A DNA stretch of 64,000 bases, taken from positions 124,001-188,000 of the forward strand of contig NC_050734.1 in NCBI RefSeq assembly GCF_014133895.1, written 5' to 3'. The notes beneath the pieces were generated by a model. It was not told the origin of the DNA. It was given only the letters and a program-made list of their open reading frames with translations, and did no database searches. The translations under genes were made by a program, and so were the position numbers. Positions within the stretch are counted from its first letter, which is position 1. Every line of letters begins with the position of its first letter. The DNA comes from Torulaspora globosa (lineage: Eukaryota > Ascomycota > Saccharomycetes > Saccharomycetales > Saccharomycetaceae). This document shows, one piece after another, positions 18,516 to 29,900 of the stretch.

Positions 18516-19988
18516 ATGGAGGCATCGAATTTGCAGATTTATTGGCACGAATCGCAGCCCATTTACAGTCTTTGCTTCCAACCAAGTCAAGATGCGAAAC
18601 CCAAGCTGGTAACTGCGGGAGGTGACAACAGGATACGAGTGTGGCATTTGAACTTTGACGAAGTATCTAAGAATAAAATCGATACAATTGATTATCTATC
18701 CTCTTTGAATCAACATGAGCAAGCAGTCAACGTCGTGAGGTTCAACCATAGTGGAGATATTTTAGCTTCTGCGGGCGACGATGGCCAGCTTCTTCTTTGG
18801 AAACTAAATGAAACCAAAATCAAGGAGTTTGGTGTAGACGAAGCGGAATTCGAGGAGTTCAACGAAACCTGGAGTGTTTGGAAAAGATTACGTTCGGGCG
18901 GCGGTGGTGGAGCATATGAAATTTACGATATTGCTTGGTCACCGCAGGATGAGTATATTGTTACGGGTTCAATGGACAACTCCATCAGAATCTTCCACGT
19001 TACTAGCGGGGAATGCATTTCCCACCTTACGGATCACAATCACTACGTACAGGGGGTATTTTGGGATCCGCTTGACCAATATATCATCTCTCAGTCGGCA
19101 GATAGAGCCGTTCATGTCTACGAAATAATACGAAGTCAAGGTCAAGATGATAAGTTACAGATTAAGTTGAAAAATAAGATCATGAAATGCGAGCTTCCGC
19201 AGTGGCAAAAGGATACCGATCGTCTGGATTTAACCAAGACGAAGCTGTCATTCTTGTTCCATAATGAGACTCTTCCATCATTTTTTAGAAGACCGGCTAT
19301 TTCCAGCTGCGGTTCTCTCTTTTGCATCCCTGCTGGCATTATGAAGAGCGATGCAGGTCCAGAAACTGCAGGCTCATCAGATTCAAACAGCGCAGTATAT
19401 CTGTACACTAGGGCGTCAATTAAAAGCGGAAGCAACAAGCCGTCTATGTGTTTGCCCTTCCTGAAGAAACCTGCTATTGCCGTTTCATTCCATCCGTGCC
19501 TTTACGAGCTTTCCCCGAATAATACCAGTTATTTGAAGCTTCCTTACAAGCTTGTGTTTGCCGTGGCAACCTCCAATGAAGTGCTAATTTACGATACGGA
19601 AAATGTCAAACCGTTGGCGATCGTTGGAAATCTGCATTATACTCCGCTAACAGATCTTGCGTGGTCACCAGATGGTAATCTGCTGATGATCTCCTCAACG
19701 GACGGCTTCTGCTCCTACATATCCTTCCACGCTGATACTTTCGGCAGAAGAATCAGTGCAGAGAACAGCGCTAGGCTTCTCGCTACTTTTCAATCTTCTG
19801 AAACGTTGGAGAAACCCAAAGGACCTTTGACGGCGGCTACAAAGGTCAGCTCTGGCGATATCGTCAACATACTGCCAATAAAAAGGAAGGATTCAACACG
19901 GGATAATAAGCTCACGAACGAATCGGACGACACCAACACGCAAGATGACAAGGGAAAACGCAGAGTTCAACCGACCCTTGTAACATGA
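18516..19988 (+). CDS. CAC2: Cac2, p60 subunit of chromatin assembly factor 1
   Basis: 490 codons from an ATG at 18516. Seven or so WD40 repeats are visible, for example LVTAGGDNRIRVWHL, LASAGDDGQLLLWKL, IVTGSMDNSIRIFHV and ISQSADRAVHVYEI. A hydrophilic C-terminal tail follows after residue 430. This is the WD-repeat subunit of CAF-1, which deposits H3-H4 behind replication forks (S. cerevisiae Cac2, 468 residues). The gene (YML102W) lies between YMR-track genes, as expected for unduplicated gene order. Its 3' end converges on CUE1. Confidence 0.94.
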   Translation: MEASNLQIYWHESQPIYSLCFQPSQDAKPKLVTAGGDNRIRVWHLNFDEVSKNKIDTIDYLSSLNQHEQAVNVVRFNHSGDILASAGDDGQLLLWKLNETKIKEFGVDEAEFEEFNETWSVWKRLRSGGGGGAYEIYDIAWSPQDEYIVTGSMDNSIRIFHVTSGECISHLTDHNHYVQGVFWDPLDQYIISQSADRAVHVYEIIRSQGQDDKLQIKLKNKIMKCELPQWQKDTDRLDLTKTKLSFLFHNETLPSFFRRPAISSCGSLFCIPAGIMKSDAGPETAGSSDSNSAVYLYTRASIKSGSNKPSMCLPFLKKPAIAVSFHPCLYELSPNNTSYLKLPYKLVFAVATSNEVLIYDTENVKPLAIVGNLHYTPLTDLAWSPDGNLLMISSTDGFCSYISFHADTFGRRISAENSARLLATFQSSETLEKPKGPLTAATKVSSGDIVNILPIKRKDSTRDNKLTNESDDTNTQDDKGKRRVQPTLVT

Positions 19989-20111
19989 AATAGCTTTCGT
20001 AGAGCAAAAGTTTTCCTAAGCTAACATAAGCTACGGGGTTTGGAAATATCACAATGCAGTATACATTATCGTGATCTCAAGATAAATGCTAAAAATGACG
20101 TAGTAAAACAT

Positions 20112-20711
20112 TCAATTTACAAGACTTCTCAAGCTCTCATCAGTTTCTAATCTCTTTTCCAGGTTCCTCCTTGCTTGCCAAACCATAAACTTCTTCCTCG
20201 CCTCGATATCCATGTCTTTGACATCTTGCCCGCTGAGGTCCTCGGAAAGATCCACGTTGAATTTCTCCAGCAGGTTATCTGGTCTTATGTTGTCTTTCTT
20301 CCTTGGATCACCGTGATCGACGGTGCCCCTTGGAGATGCCCTGTTTGCCGGGGTGGCCCTGTACCCAGGCGGATAAGGAAAGTCATCGCCTCTTAAAAAT
20401 CGCTCAACGGTCTCTTCTACTGATCCAGTCTGTTCCAGACTGTATCTGATCTGCTCGACGTGCAAATGGGGAGCCAGGCTCTGAACCACTTCAATCATAT
20501 CAGGAGTCACGGCTCTTCTCACGCGGCGGGTGGCAAATTGCCGGCTTGATTCTGTTGCTTGCTGATGCCCAGCATTGGCCCCTCTTGTCTGGCCAGTTTC
20601 CTCACCGGCAAGCTGCCGAGCAGAAGGATGCTGTTCCGCCTGCGTAAACCATTTCAAAAGTATGAAGCCAATTATTATAGTGACCAAAAACGTTACAGTA
20701 GACTTATCCAT
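20112..20711 (-). CDS. CUE1: Cue1, ER anchor and activator of Ubc7
   Basis: 199 codons from the ATG at 20709-20711; the preceding in-frame codon is GTG. An N-terminal membrane segment (residues 5-21) is followed by a CUE ubiquitin-binding domain (about 68-108, [15 protein letters not shown]...). The C-terminal helix (about 150-199) corresponds to the Ubc7-binding region. In S. cerevisiae (203 residues) Cue1 recruits and activates the E2 Ubc7 at the ER for ERAD. The paralogue CUE4 arose by the WGD, so this single gene stands for both. Confidence 0.93.
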   Translation of the reverse strand: MDKSTVTFLVTIIIGFILLKWFTQAEQHPSARQLAGEETGQTRGANAGHQQATESSRQFATRRVRRAVTPDMIEVVQSLAPHLHVEQIRYSLEQTGSVEETVERFLRGDDFPYPPGYRATPANRASPRGTVDHGDPRKKDNIRPDNLLEKFNVDLSEDLSGQDVKDMDIEARKKFMVWQARRNLEKRLETDESLRSLVN

Positions 20712-20881
20712 CACAAACGCCTATCTAAGCAGTAGCTAACTTGTCTCAATTGCGTCTGTCAATCGCTGTACTGTTCATCTCCCTTGTAGATGGTACTGCT
20801 TAAACAAGCTCCCTCGTGCAGCGTGACCCCCATTACTATGAGAGAAGCTAGCAGACAAGCTATACGCCTTGTATACGGATA

Positions 20882-21388
20882 TTAACCTTTGAATTCCATT
20901 CTGAACCTTCTTTTCTGACTCTTGACCTTGTAGATGAAGTGCGGTATGCACTCTGTCTCCTTTACGGTGTGCGACGTGAAGTGCTTCTTGACCTCGGACG
21001 CCAGATCCTTCTTGAAAACCCTGGCATTCTGCGACCCCGGGCGGTTCTGCTTGTACGAGTGTGTCTTGGAGCCCAAATCCGATCCGAGAAGATAGCCTCT
21101 GAGCGTCATGTTGTCTGCCATCGGTATGTGGTAGTGGTCCTTGTAGCGGCGCAGAAAGTCATCTGAGTAGGACTCGAAATCTACGGGATCCGGCTTGCGC
21201 GTCAAGCTAGGGTGATTGTTTGTAATGCTGGTCCTGACCAGCTCCTTGATGTACTGCTGCTGCGCCGCAGTCAGTCTTTGTTTAACGTTCGAACGGGAGC
21301 CGGTGCTGGCGGCGGTCGCCGCGGCATTCACGTTTGTCGATCTTGCCCTGGACTCTGATTCACTGTTCGAATTGGTATTTCGTGCCAT
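20882..21388 (-). CDS. SAP30: Sap30, Rpd3L histone deacetylase subunit
   Basis: 168 codons from an ATG at 21386-21388. A Ser/Asn/Ala-rich N-terminus leads into RLTAAQQQYIKELVRTSI and the Sin3-binding region FESYSDDFLRRYKDHYHI followed by LRGYLLGSDLGSKT. A basic C-terminus ends with RRFRMEF. S. cerevisiae Sap30 (201 residues) bridges Sin3 and Rpd3. The order CUE1-SAP30-YMR262W is conserved. Confidence 0.92.
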   Translation of the reverse strand: MARNTNSNSESESRARSTNVNAAATAASTGSRSNVKQRLTAAQQQYIKELVRTSITNNHPSLTRKPDPVDFESYSDDFLRRYKDHYHIPMADNMTLRGYLLGSDLGSKTHSYKQNRPGSQNARVFKKDLASEVKKHFTSHTVKETECIPHFIYKVKSQKRRFRMEFKG

Positions 21389-21496
21389 CGGTTCGATCCA
21401 AACAACCTTATCTGTTGGTACGTCAGTAGTCTTGCAGTGTAGTACCCTGCGATAGCATTTTTCTGCACTTTATATACAAGTCCGCCTTCAACGAAA

Positions 21497-22411
21497 TTAC
21501 GATGCTACAAACCTTTGATAGTTGTCGTATATAAGCGCCTTCACCTCATCCAGTTCGCCCAATCGCAGCACTCTCGCGAGCTGCCGGCACGTATATTCCA
21601 ATTGGTCCTGCAGATCCTCTTCGGGTTCGATGTCTACCGGGAAATCGGTCTCGGTCAGGATGCATCGGGGAGGAACCAGCTTCAGCAGCTGTTCTCCGAC
21701 ATCTTCCGTCCTGAAGTTGATGTACTTGGAGACGCTGAGAAAGAGCCGGTCCTCGGGGAACCGTCGCAGCCAGCACTCCGTCAGCGTCTGCGGCGACCCC
21801 GTGTACGAGTGCAAACACACCCTGACCTCCTCGCAAGGCAGAATCTCCCTCACACAGGTCTCGAACAGCACGCCGTGGCACCTGACATCGTGAATCGAAA
21901 CGGGCTTCCGGCTCTCGCGGGCGAGTCGGCAGAACCGCTGAAACACCGCCATCTGGTGCGCCATCTTCACTTTAACCCTCGACAACGGCGCCTGCCGCTT
22001 GCTGTGCACATAGTAGCCGCTCTCAGGCAGTCGGAACATCCTGTCAAGTCCGATTTCCCCCACCACATCGACCTTAGACGGGTCGAACTCCCGCGAAATG
22101 TACTCCTCCATCGGCACAGGCTCCGGGAGCCTTTCCAGCAGCGATTCGAACGCGTCGTCGTCCTTCCACTCAAGAACAGACTCGTAATGAGACCGCTTGT
22201 CCGTCTCGCCCAAACTGTACAGGTGACAGTACCACGGATGGACGCCAAACCCTCGCCGCAATCTGCCAGCGTCGCCAACCGTCTTCAGCCGCTCCCAATC
22301 AAATCCATTGTTGGACATCACACATCTCAGCGTCGGTCCCTCGACGTCTAGCTCTCCATGCAACTCATCTCCACTGCTCACATGGCAATGCGCATCCACG
22401 AATCTACTCAT
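21497..22411 (-). CDS. TatD-family metal-dependent hydrolase-like protein (YMR262W orthologue)
   Basis: 304 codons from an ATG at 22409-22411. The N-terminal VDAHCH (His8, His10) supplies the first metal ligands of the TIM-barrel metallo-hydrolase fold. VVGEIGLDR gives the glutamate ligand. SIHDVRCHG, CLHSYTGSP and ILTETDFP match later conserved blocks, so the active site looks intact. TatD proteins are Mg-dependent nucleases or deoxyribonucleases; S. cerevisiae YMR262W (313 residues) has no proven role. It is divergent from the TSL1/TPS3 gene. Confidence 0.88.
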   Translation of the reverse strand: MSRFVDAHCHVSSGDELHGELDVEGPTLRCVMSNNGFDWERLKTVGDAGRLRRGFGVHPWYCHLYSLGETDKRSHYESVLEWKDDDAFESLLERLPEPVPMEEYISREFDPSKVDVVGEIGLDRMFRLPESGYYVHSKRQAPLSRVKVKMAHQMAVFQRFCRLARESRKPVSIHDVRCHGVLFETCVREILPCEEVRVCLHSYTGSPQTLTECWLRRFPEDRLFLSVSKYINFRTEDVGEQLLKLVPPRCILTETDFPVDIEPEEDLQDQLEYTCRQLARVLRLGELDEVKALIYDNYQRFVAS

Positions 22412-22749
22412 CTAGCCAGCAATCTGCCACCAGCATTCCTCGTGATTCTCGAGCTCTCTGATCACGGCTTCTTCTTCTTATTCTTGTTCTTCTCGTTCTT
22501 TCGTCTTCTTTGTTCTCACTAAGGGGCATCCGTTGACCTTAGGTGGTGATTGCGCAAGCAAGGCCCCTTATAAAACGGGGGTTTTGGAAAGAATGGCAAT
22601 AGCTACTCCCTTCATCGAAGCGTATAAGCGGTGTCAATCAGCTATAAGCAGTAGAGATCGCAGGTTTTACAAGACGAGATCGGTCGGTCTTCTGGTTTGT
22701 CGAGCATTGATATTGATAGAGTAAGACAGAGTTAACTAGGTGAGAAAAA
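22412..22749. other. Divergent promoter between the TatD-like gene and TSL1/TPS3
   Basis: 338 bases with stress elements (22522-22526 and 22564-22568) and a TATA box at 22569-22575 about 175 bases from the TSL1/TPS3 ATG. Pyrimidine-rich tracts lie at 22465-22510. No gene inside. Confidence 0.6.
22522..22575 (+). promoter_or_regulatory. STRE pair and TATA box of the TSL1/TPS3 promoter
   Basis: AGGGG at 22522-22526 and CCCCT at 22564-22568 match the Msn2/4 stress-response element. TATAAAA at 22569-22575 follows directly. This is the expected set-up for a stress-induced trehalose gene. Confidence 0.65.
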
Positions 22750-25700
22750 ATGGCGATCATTATAGCTTCCCTTTTCCTGCCACATCAGCCGCAATTCGAG
22801 CTTGAGGGACCGTTGGACGAGAAGCAGGGGCTTGTCGATTCGAACTTGGTGAAGATCAATGAATCTAGTGCTAGTTTGGGCCGGAAAAGGGCCAGTTCGG
22901 TGCATTCGAACTCGCCGTTTACTGGGTACGACGGCAGCCAGGAGCTTTTGAAACCTGCGGATGGCACTCGATCTAGAGTGGCCAGTCCCGCTCCAGGCGG
23001 CGGAGTTAGACAGGAGGAGTTGTTGAGCTCGGAGAAGTTTATGAAAAGCCTGACTGCACACGGAACGCAGGCGTCGACACCGGCGAATGCGGTGGTTTCG
23101 GGATCTCAGAGTGGTTCGGCACAAGAGTTTTTCTCGAACAAGGACATCGTCTCCCCCTTTGCGTCCGTGCCGGGGTCACCGGGCTTGGATGCAGCCGGAC
23201 CGGGGGCGGTGTCACAGGATAGCACTGCCAACTTGCTTAAGAACGTGAATAAGTCGTTGCTGTACCAATCGGTGTTGAACAGCGCCAACACTTCGCAGTC
23301 GGCGCTCGAGGGCCGCGCTAAACTCGACCGCAGATCGTCTTCGGGCACCGTGATCACCCCGAAGTCGAGAGCTGTGCCAGACGTGCATTCTGCTGTGGTG
23401 GATTTTGCCAAGGTCAAGCAGCAGCAACAGAGCTCGTCGCTTCCAGCGATGAAGCGGGTTCCCAGGACGGTCTCCATGAACAGTGTGTCCGCAAAATCGG
23501 GTCCTTCGCATCTGAAGTATTCTCAAATGGCCAAGGATCTGGAGAACACTTTCTCTGATGAAAGTTACATCTCAGAGTCCGACTCGGAGGAGGTGGTGGC
23601 CAATGGTTCTGAGTCCGATCTCGAGATGGAGCAGGAGCTGCACTACCATGTTCCCAAATTCGGCGGATACTCCAACAATGCTAAGCTGAGAGCTTCTCTC
23701 TTACTCAGCTCCCACGAGCTCTTTGGGCGTGTTCCCTGGAAGATCGTTCCTAGTCTTAAAGGTAACGGTGCGCTAAGAAACGCTGTTCAGAATGCCACTG
23801 CTGAGAAAATCATCAAGGATAAGGTCACTTGGGTCGGCACGATCGGTATTCCAACCGATGAAATCCCAGAAAATGTGAGCAGGCAGATTTCGAAGAAATT
23901 GAGTGCCGAATATAACTCAGAAGCTGTGCTCACTGACGATGTGACCTTCAAGGGCGCCTACAAGAATTTTTGCAAACAAATACTGTGGCCAAGTCTCCAT
24001 TATGAGATTCCCGACAATCCAAATTCGAAGGCCTTTGAGAACCACTCATGGAACTATTATCGTCAATTGAATCAGCTATTTGCCGATAAGATCATAAGTA
24101 CTTATAAAGCCGGCGATACTATATGGATTCATGACTATCACTTGATGCTGGTTCCAGAAATGGTGAGGGAAGCATTACCACACGCCAAAATTGGATTCTT
24201 CCTCCATGTCTCATTTCCTAGTAGTGAGGTATTCAGATGCTTTGCCCAAAGAGAAAAAATACTTAAGGGGATCCTGGGTTCCAACTTCGTTGGTTTTCAA
24301 ACCAAGGAATACGCAAGACATTTCATGCAAACCGCTAATAAACTTTTGATGTCTGATGTTATAGATAATGAAATCAAGTTCAAGGGAAAAATAGTTACGG
24401 TCCACAACACGCCTGTTGGTATCGATCTCTTCCGTTTGAACTCGCAGCTCAAGAACGAGAGAGTGCTGCAATGGCGCCAACTCATCCAGGACAAGTGGAA
24501 GGACAAGCTACTCATTGTTTGCCGCGATCAATTCGACCGTGTTAGGGGGCTAAAAAAGAAGATGTTGGCCTATGAGAGGTTTTTAAAAGAAAATCCCGAG
24601 TACGCTGAGAAGGTAACGATGATCCAGATTTGCATTGGGGCTCAAAGAGACGCTGAATTGGAACGGTCGGTCATGCTTGTCGTTGACAGAATCAACTCTC
24701 TTTCTGCAAATTTGAGTACCAGTCAACCAGTGGTGTTCCTGCACCAGGATCTGGATTTTGAACAGTATCTCGCATTGAGTTGCGAAGCCGACATGTTTAT
24801 GGTTGATCCTCTAAGAGAGGGTATGAACTTGACTTGTCATGAATTCATTGCCTGCTCTGAAGAGAAACACGCCCCCCTATTGTTATCAGAATTCACTGGT
24901 AGTGCAGAGATATTGAAGGATGGGGCCCTCTTGGTCAATCCTTGGGACATCGAAAGTGTGTCACAAATGATCAAAAAGGCTTTGGAAATGCCACCGGAAG
25001 AGAAAAGATTACGTTGGAAGAAGATGGTCAAGAGTGTGATCAATAACGATTCTGATAACTGGATCACAACTTCATTGCAGGATATTAACAACTCGTGGGA
25101 ATTCAACAAGGAGAGATCGACAGTGTTCAACTTGTCTGTTGACCAAATCCTAAGCGATTACAGGGAGTCTAAGAAGCATCTATTTATTTTCAAGATCTCA
25201 GAACCCCCAACTTATAGAATGATCTCCATCTTGAACGATCTAAGCGCCAAAAACATCGTATACGTCATGAACTCCTTCTCTAAAACCACACTAGAGAGTC
25301 TTTACAGCCGTGTTGCGAACCTTGGCCTCATCGCAGAGAACGGTGCATACGTCAGATTGAACAATGTGTGGTACAATATCGTGGAGCAAGTTGACTGGAA
25401 GAGCGAAGTGGTGAAAATCCTGGACGACAAAGTGGAGAGATTGCCTGGGTCCTATTACAAGATAGCCGATTCCATGATCAGATTCCATACCGAAAATGCT
25501 GAGGACCAAGACCGTGTTGCCGGCGTCGTCGGCGAGGCTATCACCCACATCAACACTTTGTTTGACGAAAAGGGAATTCACGCATACCTACACAAGAACA
25601 TCGTCTTTGTCCAAGAACAGGGTCTTTCCTCCACAGCGACTCAATTTCTGCTCAAATTCTACAACAGCAGAACCGACGCCTACGATAACAGTTCCATGCC

Positions 25701-25989
25701 GGTGACGCCGGCCGATATCGGCTCCACGGCAACCACCCGCGGCGGCTACTTCACCTCCAAGGGCAAATCCCAGTACCACGTTGATTTTGCCTGCGTTACC
25801 GGTTCCTCCTCTCCTGCCATCGAACCTATTTTCCAACTCATTAAGGAAGAAATCAGCAGGGGCACCTTGCGCTTCGGCTACAGCCTGGTCTACGATGGAG
25901 CCACCTCCACCTACGCTAAGGAACACGTCGACGGTCTCAATGGACTGTTTGCGATCCTCCAGGACATCACTAGGACTCCACATCGCTAG
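22750..25989 (+). CDS. TSL1: Tsl1/Tps3-type regulatory subunit of trehalose-6-phosphate synthase
   Basis: 1079 codons from an ATG at 22750. A Ser-rich regulatory N-terminus (about 1-330) begins with the conserved SLFLPHQPQFEL. A glycosyltransferase-20 (synthase-like) domain (about 335-790) and a phosphatase-like domain (about 810-1075) follow. Both are degenerate. In the UDP-binding loop the usual DRLDxxKG reads DQFDRVRG, so Arg is Gln594 and Lys is Arg599. The phosphatase DxDGT motif is FKISEPP, with Lys815 in place of the nucleophile. The protein is thus a non-catalytic scaffold of the Tps1/Tps2 complex. It is the single counterpart of the WGD pair TSL1 (1098 residues) and TPS3 (1054). Confidence 0.94.
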   Translation: MAIIIASLFLPHQPQFELEGPLDEKQGLVDSNLVKINESSASLGRKRASSVHSNSPFTGYDGSQELLKPADGTRSRVASPAPGGGVRQEELLSSEKFMKSLTAHGTQASTPANAVVSGSQSGSAQEFFSNKDIVSPFASVPGSPGLDAAGPGAVSQDSTANLLKNVNKSLLYQSVLNSANTSQSALEGRAKLDRRSSSGTVITPKSRAVPDVHSAVVDFAKVKQQQQSSSLPAMKRVPRTVSMNSVSAKSGPSHLKYSQMAKDLENTFSDESYISESDSEEVVANGSESDLEMEQELHYHVPKFGGYSNNAKLRASLLLSSHELFGRVPWKIVPSLKGNGALRNAVQNATAEKIIKDKVTWVGTIGIPTDEIPENVSRQISKKLSAEYNSEAVLTDDVTFKGAYKNFCKQILWPSLHYEIPDNPNSKAFENHSWNYYRQLNQLFADKIISTYKAGDTIWIHDYHLMLVPEMVREALPHAKIGFFLHVSFPSSEVFRCFAQREKILKGILGSNFVGFQTKEYARHFMQTANKLLMSDVIDNEIKFKGKIVTVHNTPVGIDLFRLNSQLKNERVLQWRQLIQDKWKDKLLIVCRDQFDRVRGLKKKMLAYERFLKENPEYAEKVTMIQICIGAQRDAELERSVMLVVDRINSLSANLSTSQPVVFLHQDLDFEQYLALSCEADMFMVDPLREGMNLTCHEFIACSEEKHAPLLLSEFTGSAEILKDGALLVNPWDIESVSQMIKKALEMPPEEKRLRWKKMVKSVINNDSDNWITTSLQDINNSWEFNKERSTVFNLSVDQILSDYRESKKHLFIFKISEPPTYRMISILNDLSAKNIVYVMNSFSKTTLESLYSRVANLGLIAENGAYVRLNNVWYNIVEQVDWKSEVVKILDDKVERLPGSYYKIADSMIRFHTENAEDQDRVAGVVGEAITHINTLFDEKGIHAYLHKNIVFVQEQGLSSTATQFLLKFYNSRTDAYDNSSMPVTPADIGSTATTRGGYFTSKGKSQYHVDFACVTGSSSPAIEPIFQLIKEEISRGTLRFGYSLVYDGATSTYAKEHVDGLNGLFAILQDITRTPHR

Positions 25990-26206
25990 TTAATACCACT
26001 TCCACGTGACCAATGAAGGTCCGGCGTTGGTTTATATATATCATCATGAACGACATTGAAAAATTTTTGCGAACTGTGATTGCCGAAGATGATGAGAGCT
26101 AAAGTAGTGCCAAGGTGGAATATAACGGTTTGGCTGATCTTCTATCACTCTGTTGAGTAATTATTGTTGTGTCATATCTAAGGTCTGGTTATAGTCGTTA
26201 ATCAAA

Positions 26207-26668
26207 ATGGGTAAGAAGAACACCAAAGGTGGTAAAAAGGGTAGAAGGGGAAAGAACGAAAGTGATGGTCCAAAGCGTGAGCTGTACTACAAAGAGGAGG
26301 GTCAAGAATATGCTCAGATTACCAAAATGTTGGGTAACGGTAGAGTAGAAGCTACGTGTTTTGATGGCGTCAGGAGAATGGCTCATATCAGAGGTAAGCT
26401 GAGAAAGAGAGTTTGGATGGGACAAGGTGACATAATCTTAGTTTCTTTAAGAGATTTCCAGGACGATCAATGTGATGTTGTTCATAAATATAATTTGGAT
26501 GAGGCCAGAACGCTGAAGAACCAAGGCGAGCTGCCTGAGAATGCGAAGATTAACGAAACCGATAACTTTGGTTTCGAATCCGATGAAGACGTCAACTTCG
26601 AGTTCGGTAACGCAGACGAGGAGGAAGAAGAAGAGGACGACGAGGAGCTTGACATTGATGACATTTAA
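26207..26668 (+). CDS. TIF11: Translation initiation factor eIF1A
   Basis: 153 codons from an ATG at 26207, the same length as S. cerevisiae Tif11. It has a basic N-terminal tail ([17 protein letters not shown]), an OB/S1-like fold (about residues 25-95, [17 protein letters not shown]...GKLRKRVWM) and a long acidic C-terminal tail ([17 protein letters not shown]...). eIF1A binds the 40S A site and controls scanning and start-codon choice. Codon use is that of a highly expressed gene. Confidence 0.98.
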   Translation: MGKKNTKGGKKGRRGKNESDGPKRELYYKEEGQEYAQITKMLGNGRVEATCFDGVRRMAHIRGKLRKRVWMGQGDIILVSLRDFQDDQCDVVHKYNLDEARTLKNQGELPENAKINETDNFGFESDEDVNFEFGNADEEEEEEDDEELDIDDI

Positions 26669-26967
26669 ACCAATTGGTACTGGCACTTTTTGCGCCGTAT
26701 CATACGCATGGACCTTACAAAACACATATGTAAAAGAATTCTAATTTATACAGATTGAACCCGTTAATCATCGAAACGGCGTGCGTCTAGGTCCTCCAGC
26801 TCTAGCTGACTGAAGACCCAAGATACTCTCGTGCTCTTATGCATAGGCAAATCGAATTTTCATACCATTTTTCAAACCTCCATGCTCTTTGAAGACGCTG
26901 TCTAACTACAACTAGCGATAGAACTGTGAAAGCTAGTAAGGTCGCAATACAGCATTGGTCAGCCAGC

Positions 26968-29900
26968 ATGAATCAGGATGCTCGTGAATCGATCGAGTCT
27001 ATAAAGGATTTACTCCTGAAGTATAATCCTTCCAAGATTGGGCCTGATAATCAGGAAGAAGTGCTGAAGCAGTTTGTTGAATGTTGCCAGGAGCTATTTG
27101 TCTATTTCCAAAAGAAGACTGATGGCATCTCTGATAGTCTAGCTTTGCTAGCGACCGATACCTTCTCTATATGGGTTTTAAGGACAAGCCAAGTGATCAG
27201 TCACAAGAAGATCGACACGAGCGGCTACATTAAGGTTGTCAAAGACGAGATTCTTACCTTTGAGGGAAGCACTGTAATCTTCGAATACGTGGTAGATTTT
27301 TGGAAGAATGGCAATCCTGCATTCATAAACGCTTTGAAGAACTTGTTTACCAAACTGTTGCACCTGATGAGATTGATTCATCCGCGTACTGAATGTGACA
27401 AGCTTTTTAGTTCCTGGCTGGACAGAACATTTCAAGTTCCTTCGGACCTCGCTGTACAATATTACTTAATCGAGGCCTTAGCGGAAGAGCTGGATCTCTA
27501 TCCGGTTCTGCAAAAAAGGCCAACTTTCGTCGATGAGTCACTACGTCTAATGCAGTCAGACATTCTCTCCAACCCAGTTGGCAAAAGTCTATGCAAGATT
27601 CTGACCAATGCGTTTTACAATCATTTTGGCGGAGATCTGTCGAACCTTCCAAGCTGGCTCGGCTTCTGGCAAGAACCGGTAATATTCCATTTAAGCAATC
27701 AAAAATGCAGAAAATCCATTGAACTTTATATCCTGCAACCTATGTTCAAAGAGGTGCCTCCTAATGCGTTTAGGGCTTTTGTTAAAGGAATCCCACGTCA
27801 CAATCCGTCAGTCCTGTTGAGCGTGATCAGAGTCGGTCAAGAGCTGGGCATTGAAGAAGAGCCCTTCCACAATGACAGGTTAATTCCTATAGACATGATC
27901 GGAAGCTTCCTCAAGCTCGACGAATCCAAACTTGCCGCCTTTGAGCTGCTGACCTTCGCCACCAAGAAATCATCACCGATACATTCCAACATTTTTCACC
28001 TGATTAAAGAAAACTTGACGATATTCTTTGTCGATACACGAATCGAGGTGAGGAACTATTTTTGCAGCTCCTTCAAGCACTTCATCTACCGCATAAGGGA
28101 TTCTGCACATTCTTTGCATAAAAGAGCTAGCAGTCTGAAAAGGGCCGGCAAGTTTCCTGCTGAACAGAAAGCGAAGTTTGGATATGTACAGGAATGTCAA
28201 TCATTTTTAGAATGGTTATTGGGATTTCTAAAATTACAAATTTGCCCCGGTACTCAATATCAAAGAAATGATGTGGCATTGAAACTGTTCAATATAATCA
28301 TCGAGAGCGGCCTAGACGCTTCTATTCCCGCGAAATATCTGGATATGAAGAACCCAAGAAGCTATCCATTTTCAGTGCCTATTTTCAGAGACAATTCTAT
28401 AGTGAGGTTGTTGCTCGACTGTTTGGCAAGCAACTTTGCAGATATCCGCCAAATGGCGAAGATGTTGTTGCTGCAGGCCCTTGAGGGTTCCGATTCCAGT
28501 ATTTTGAAAAAGAGTATCGACTGGAACTATCTAAAAACTCAGGCCGATTCTCTTTTGCGGCAGTACCAATACTCTGATATCGGGGCAGCACTCGAAAGTA
28601 CTCGGTTTTGCGCAGCGCCAGATAAAGTGGCATTTGTGGAAGGAATGATCGACACTTTGCATGAAAAAATCTGCAATAGCAAGGAAGATTTCCTTCGTCA
28701 TATCCACGAACCAATAAGTGGATATTTAACTTCACTCACACTTATCCTTGAAGACAATCAACTCGAAGAGATAATAACCGGTCCCATAGTTGAGAAATGC
28801 ATTGAAATTGTTTTGATTAATTGGAGTGCCGTGAAGCATGTAATATGCCATGAGTCTTGCGAAGATAATCTTTGGATGATGTACCCGGATGGCAATATTG
28901 ACGCCCAACTCGTCTTGAGCACTGCTTTCAGGACGACGAAGGAATCATCTATGTTGCTGCGTGTCCTGCTTTCAAAATATGCCCTTTCTCCAGACCAGTT
29001 GATTGTCATTGGAGACTTCCTAATAAACCAACTGTTCGACATCCGTCACAGTGGTGCATTTCAATCTGTCACACCAACGTTTTCAGTGCTATGCCTTAGA
29101 TGCAAGAAAGAAAATGCCAGTCAACTGCTGGAATGGCTTAGGACCGTATTGGAATCTGTAGAAGTTAAAACTCAGAATGTTACTAGAAGATCAGGAGGCA
29201 TACCACCCATGCTTACGGTCATTTTATCAGCAGAGTCGGGAAAAGAGCGTCCACTACTGAAATACGCTTTTGAGCGGTTGATCAAGATTGCATCAACGGC
29301 AATGGAAGAGCATCAAGACAAGGTAGATCTTCCGCAGGTTAATGCTTTTAACTGCATTAAAGCAATTTTCACTGAGTCAAAACTGTCGCAAGCTTCTGAG
29401 CCATATACGCCTGCAGCTCTTTCTTTAGCGCTAAAAACTTTCGACTCCGATACCTGGGCACTAAGGAATTGCTCTATAATGTTATTCACTTCGCTGCAAA
29501 ACAGACTTTTTGGCAAGAGCGGTAAAAGCGTCAGTGCACGCATGTTCTTCACCAGGTATCCGGGTATTAGAGAAGATCTGCTTGAAATCCTGCGACCTGC
29601 ATCAACAGTAACTAAAGACCGGTCGCAAATCGAGTCAACATTTCTCGTATTGAGCGTGTTACTTCGCTTAAAACCGACTCCTGGATATAAAGGGCTCGAT
29701 GCGTTCAATAGCGAAGTAAAGAAGTCATTAGAAAGCAGTAACTGGAAAATTAGAGAATTGGCAGCCCGTTGTATATCCTCCTTGGCTGAGAATCCGATCG
29801 AGATTTCAAGAGAACTTGCCGATAGGATGAATATTAAGCACCAAAATAGTCTGCATGGTTATTTGTTAGCAATAAGTGAGATGATTCCATCTTTGAAAAG

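Noticed and set aside
21515..22351. 278-codon frame opposite the TatD-like gene
   Set aside because: Antisense shadow; the reverse-strand gene has intact catalytic motifs.
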